From contig JAFRAF010000100.1 of the NCBI GenBank assembly GCA_017405545.1, forward strand, positions 1 to 8,819: a stretch of DNA of 8,819 nucleotides, written 5' to 3'. The notes under the pieces are model-generated. The model saw nothing but the letters and a program-made list of their open reading frames with translations, had not been told where the DNA came from and did not search any database. Source of the stretch: Oscillospiraceae bacterium. GTDB taxonomy: Bacteria > Bacillota > Clostridia > Oscillospirales > Oscillospiraceae. A program made the translations under genes and the position numbers. Below are positions 8,188-8,819 of this stretch, piece by piece. The stretch's first letter is position 1. Each line of letters opens with the position of its first letter.

Positions 8188-8216
8188 ATGATACCAGATT
8201 TTTGACCAAAAATCAA
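8188..8216 (-). promoter_or_regulatory. Predicted sigma-A-type promoter of dnaA
   Basis: On the minus strand the -35 is TTGATT (8211-8216), then exactly 17 nt, then -10 TATCAT (8188-8193). TGG directly precedes the -10, which makes it an extended -10. The -35 matches consensus at 4/6 and the -10 at 5/6. Start of transcription is expected near 8181, leaving a leader of about 45-50 nt before the dnaA ATG. This is prediction from sequence only. Confidence 0.65.
8197..8214. promoter_or_regulatory. Perfect palindrome overlapping the dnaA promoter, candidate operator
   Basis: GATTTTTG (8197-8204) and CAAAAATC (8207-8214) are perfect 8-bp arms around a 2-nt centre. The palindrome fills most of the spacer and part of the -35 of the predicted dnaA promoter. 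Such placement suits a repressor or a DNA-structure switch. It does not resemble a DnaA box. The binding factor is unknown. Confidence 0.5.
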
Positions 8217-8305
8217 GGTCTTTACAGGAAAATACTATATAAAAATAAAATTGATGTTATCAGGAGCCGGAAAGCAGTACCGAGCCGGAGGGATTGCCAT
8301 GTGAA

Positions 8306-8386
8306 AAATCTGTACTGTCATTTGGTGAGTGGTACCGAGTCGTTGCCAGGGGCGAAGCCAAGCGATTGGCAGAAGTGAAAAAAGAA
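8306..8386 (+). repeat. Direct repeat, copy A
   Basis: The block 8306-8334 matches 8610-8638 at 27 of 29 positions. A second block, 8343-8367, matches 8691-8715 at about 20 of 25. In copy A the blocks are 8 nt apart, in copy B 52 nt, so one copy has gained or lost about 44 nt. A partial third echo (GTACCGAG, then TTGCCA) lies at about 8277-8299. Confidence 0.7.
8357..8370. repeat. Stem-loop 1 (GCGA loop)
   Basis: GCCAA and TTGGC form a perfect 5-bp stem around GCGA, a GNRA-type tetraloop if transcribed in the plus direction. It lies inside repeat copy A; the stem is not conserved in copy B. Confidence 0.5.
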
Positions 8387-8400
8387 CAACAACGCTGTTG
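8387..8400. repeat. Stem-loop 2 (ACGC loop)
   Basis: CAACA and TGTTG form a perfect 5-bp stem around ACGC. It precedes a longer hairpin that carries the same loop sequence. Confidence 0.5.
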
Positions 8401-8429
8401 CAGATTTTAAGCTTCTCACCCTCCGGGGG

Positions 8430-8457
8430 CACCATTTTCTTACGCAAGAAAATGGTG
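8430..8457. repeat. Stem-loop 3, perfect 12-bp stem (ACGC loop)
   Basis: CACCATTTTCTT (8430-8441) pairs perfectly with 8446-8457 around ACGC. A chance 12-bp perfect stem with a 4-nt loop is very unlikely. No T-run follows on either strand, so it is not a standard rho-independent terminator. Confidence 0.8.
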
Positions 8458-8468
8458 GAAAAGAGCGA

Positions 8469-8490
8469 CAAAGGGTCTGCGGACCCTTTG
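8469..8490. repeat. Stem-loop 4, perfect 9-bp stem (TGCG loop)
   Basis: CAAAGGGTC and GACCCTTTG flank TGCG. It follows stem-loop 3 by 11 nt and partly overlaps the left arm of the large inverted repeat. Confidence 0.75.
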
Positions 8491-8536
8491 CAAACCCAGG
8501 GGCTTCAAATACCGCTCGCGCCGCTCACTCTGCCTT
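8487..8536 (+). repeat. Left arm of imperfect inverted repeat (MITE-like)
   Basis: The inner 20 bp (8517-8536) match the reverse complement of 8762-8781 at 18 of 20. The outer 11 bp (8487-8497) match the reverse complement of 8802-8812 at 10 of 11. The middle is looser. The two arms bound about 326 bp without a transposase, so any mobility would have to depend on an enzyme from elsewhere. Confidence 0.6.
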
Positions 8537-8581
8537 AGCTTTCTCAAAGCGTTGACCCGCTACCCCTGTTTGAGGCAGAGT
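8527..8581. repeat. Nested 9-bp inverted repeat
   Basis: ACTCTGCCT (8527-8535) and AGGCAGAGT (8573-8581) are perfect inverted arms separated by 37 nt. The left arm is shared with the larger inverted repeat, so the AGGCAG-type end occurs three times in this region. Confidence 0.55.
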
Positions 8582-8609
8582 TAATCGCATGGTCTCGTCC
8601 TATGCTTGC

Positions 8610-8738
8610 AAATCTGTACCGTCATTCGGTGAGTGGTATGAACTCAAAGTCTGTGTCAAGCAGAGACGTAAAATTGATAACAGTGAATTGTTGCCAAGGA
8701 CGCAGCCATTCGATTAGTACAGACTTGAAAAGAATGTA
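8610..8738 (+). repeat. Direct repeat, copy B
   Basis: This is the second copy of the 8306-8386 repeat, with a 27/29 first block at 8610-8638 and a 20/25 second block at 8691-8715. About 44 nt extra lie between the blocks compared with copy A. It sits between the inverted-repeat arms. Confidence 0.7.
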
Positions 8739-8761
8739 GAAACTGCAACAAGGAGAAACCC

Positions 8762-8812
8762 AAGGCAGAATGAGCGGAGCGAATGATTATTGAAAAACCG
8801 GGGGTTTGAAAA
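8762..8812 (-). repeat. Right arm of imperfect inverted repeat (MITE-like)
   Basis: This is the reverse-complement partner of 8487-8536. It contains a small hairpin (AAACC, GGG, GGTTT at 8795-8807). It ends seven bases before the window edge. Confidence 0.6.
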
Positions 8813-8819
8813 GGGGGCC

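Larger units (their letters stand above)
8217..8819. other. Gene-free repeat-rich region upstream of dnaA
   Basis: About 600 bp with no credible coding sequence. The short open frames here run through palindromes and repeats and show no recognisable protein family. I see two divergent direct-repeat copies, four perfect stem-loops with 4-nt loops, and an inverted-repeat pair spanning about 326 bp. No tRNA or rRNA is recognised. No convincing DnaA box is present, so this is not an obvious second origin half. The window ends inside the repeat material. Confidence 0.65.

Noticed and set aside
8135..8209. N-terminal extension of dnaA by 25 residues
   Set aside because: The extra residues do not resemble DnaA domain I, lack ribosome sites, and overlap the predicted promoter. 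The Met at 8134 has a good ribosome site and aligns with the family start.
8235..8471. 78-codon minus-strand open frame upstream of dnaA
   Set aside because: It reads through the perfect hairpin and repeat copy A. It has no ribosome site, and its composition reflects repeat sequence.
8430..8490. Rho-independent terminator for a gene outside the window
   Set aside because: The stems are strong, but no U-tract follows on either strand.
8306..8738. CRISPR array
   Set aside because: There are only two diverged copies, about 300 bp apart, with no regular short spacers.

Overview
The window is the chromosome replication-initiation locus of a moderately GC-rich Firmicute, most likely a class Clostridia bacterium. 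The gene order is dnaA - (oriC-like gap) - dnaN - yaaA (S4 domain) - recF - remB (DUF370) - gyrB - gyrA. This is the classic Firmicutes order, and every gene lies on the minus strand. The presence of yaaA and remB, a 440-residue DnaA and a 643-residue GyrB all fit this group. I cannot name a genus from sequence alone.

Layout, in transcription order from high to low coordinates. Bases 8819-8210 hold no credible gene. They hold divergent direct repeats, four tetraloop hairpins and an imperfect inverted-repeat pair that bounds about 326 bp. Bases 8216-8135 hold the dnaA promoter and leader: an extended -10 sigma-A-type promoter with a perfect palindrome overlapping its -35 side. dnaA occupies 8134-6812. 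The 352-bp gap 6811-6460 looks like an origin: a perfect DnaA box, an 8/9 box, weaker TGTTGA sites, a 24-bp uninterrupted A/T run and a 3-nt-periodic tract resembling a DnaA-trio element. Then come dnaN, yaaA, recF, remB, gyrB and gyrA, packed with overlaps or gaps under 30 bp. gyrA runs off the left edge.

The genes act together. DnaA opens the origin, the beta clamp (dnaN) tethers the polymerase, RecF loads recombinase at stalled forks, and gyrase (gyrB/gyrA) removes positive supercoils. YaaA is a small S4 RNA-binding protein linked to ribosome assembly. RemB is a small DUF370 protein related to a matrix-gene regulator.

The most striking anomaly is in gyrA. A single in-frame TAG (726-728) replaces a codon that usually encodes Gln or a similar residue in the tower region. 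The frame then continues without another stop, and fully gyrase-like, to the window edge, including an exact GyrA-box (QRRGGKG). dnaA and gyrB both end naturally in TAG, so TAG works as a stop here. The choice lies between a sequence error, a real nonsense mutation, and suppression or readthrough. No clear novel multi-gene system is visible. The structured repeat region upstream of dnaA is the least-explained part of the window.
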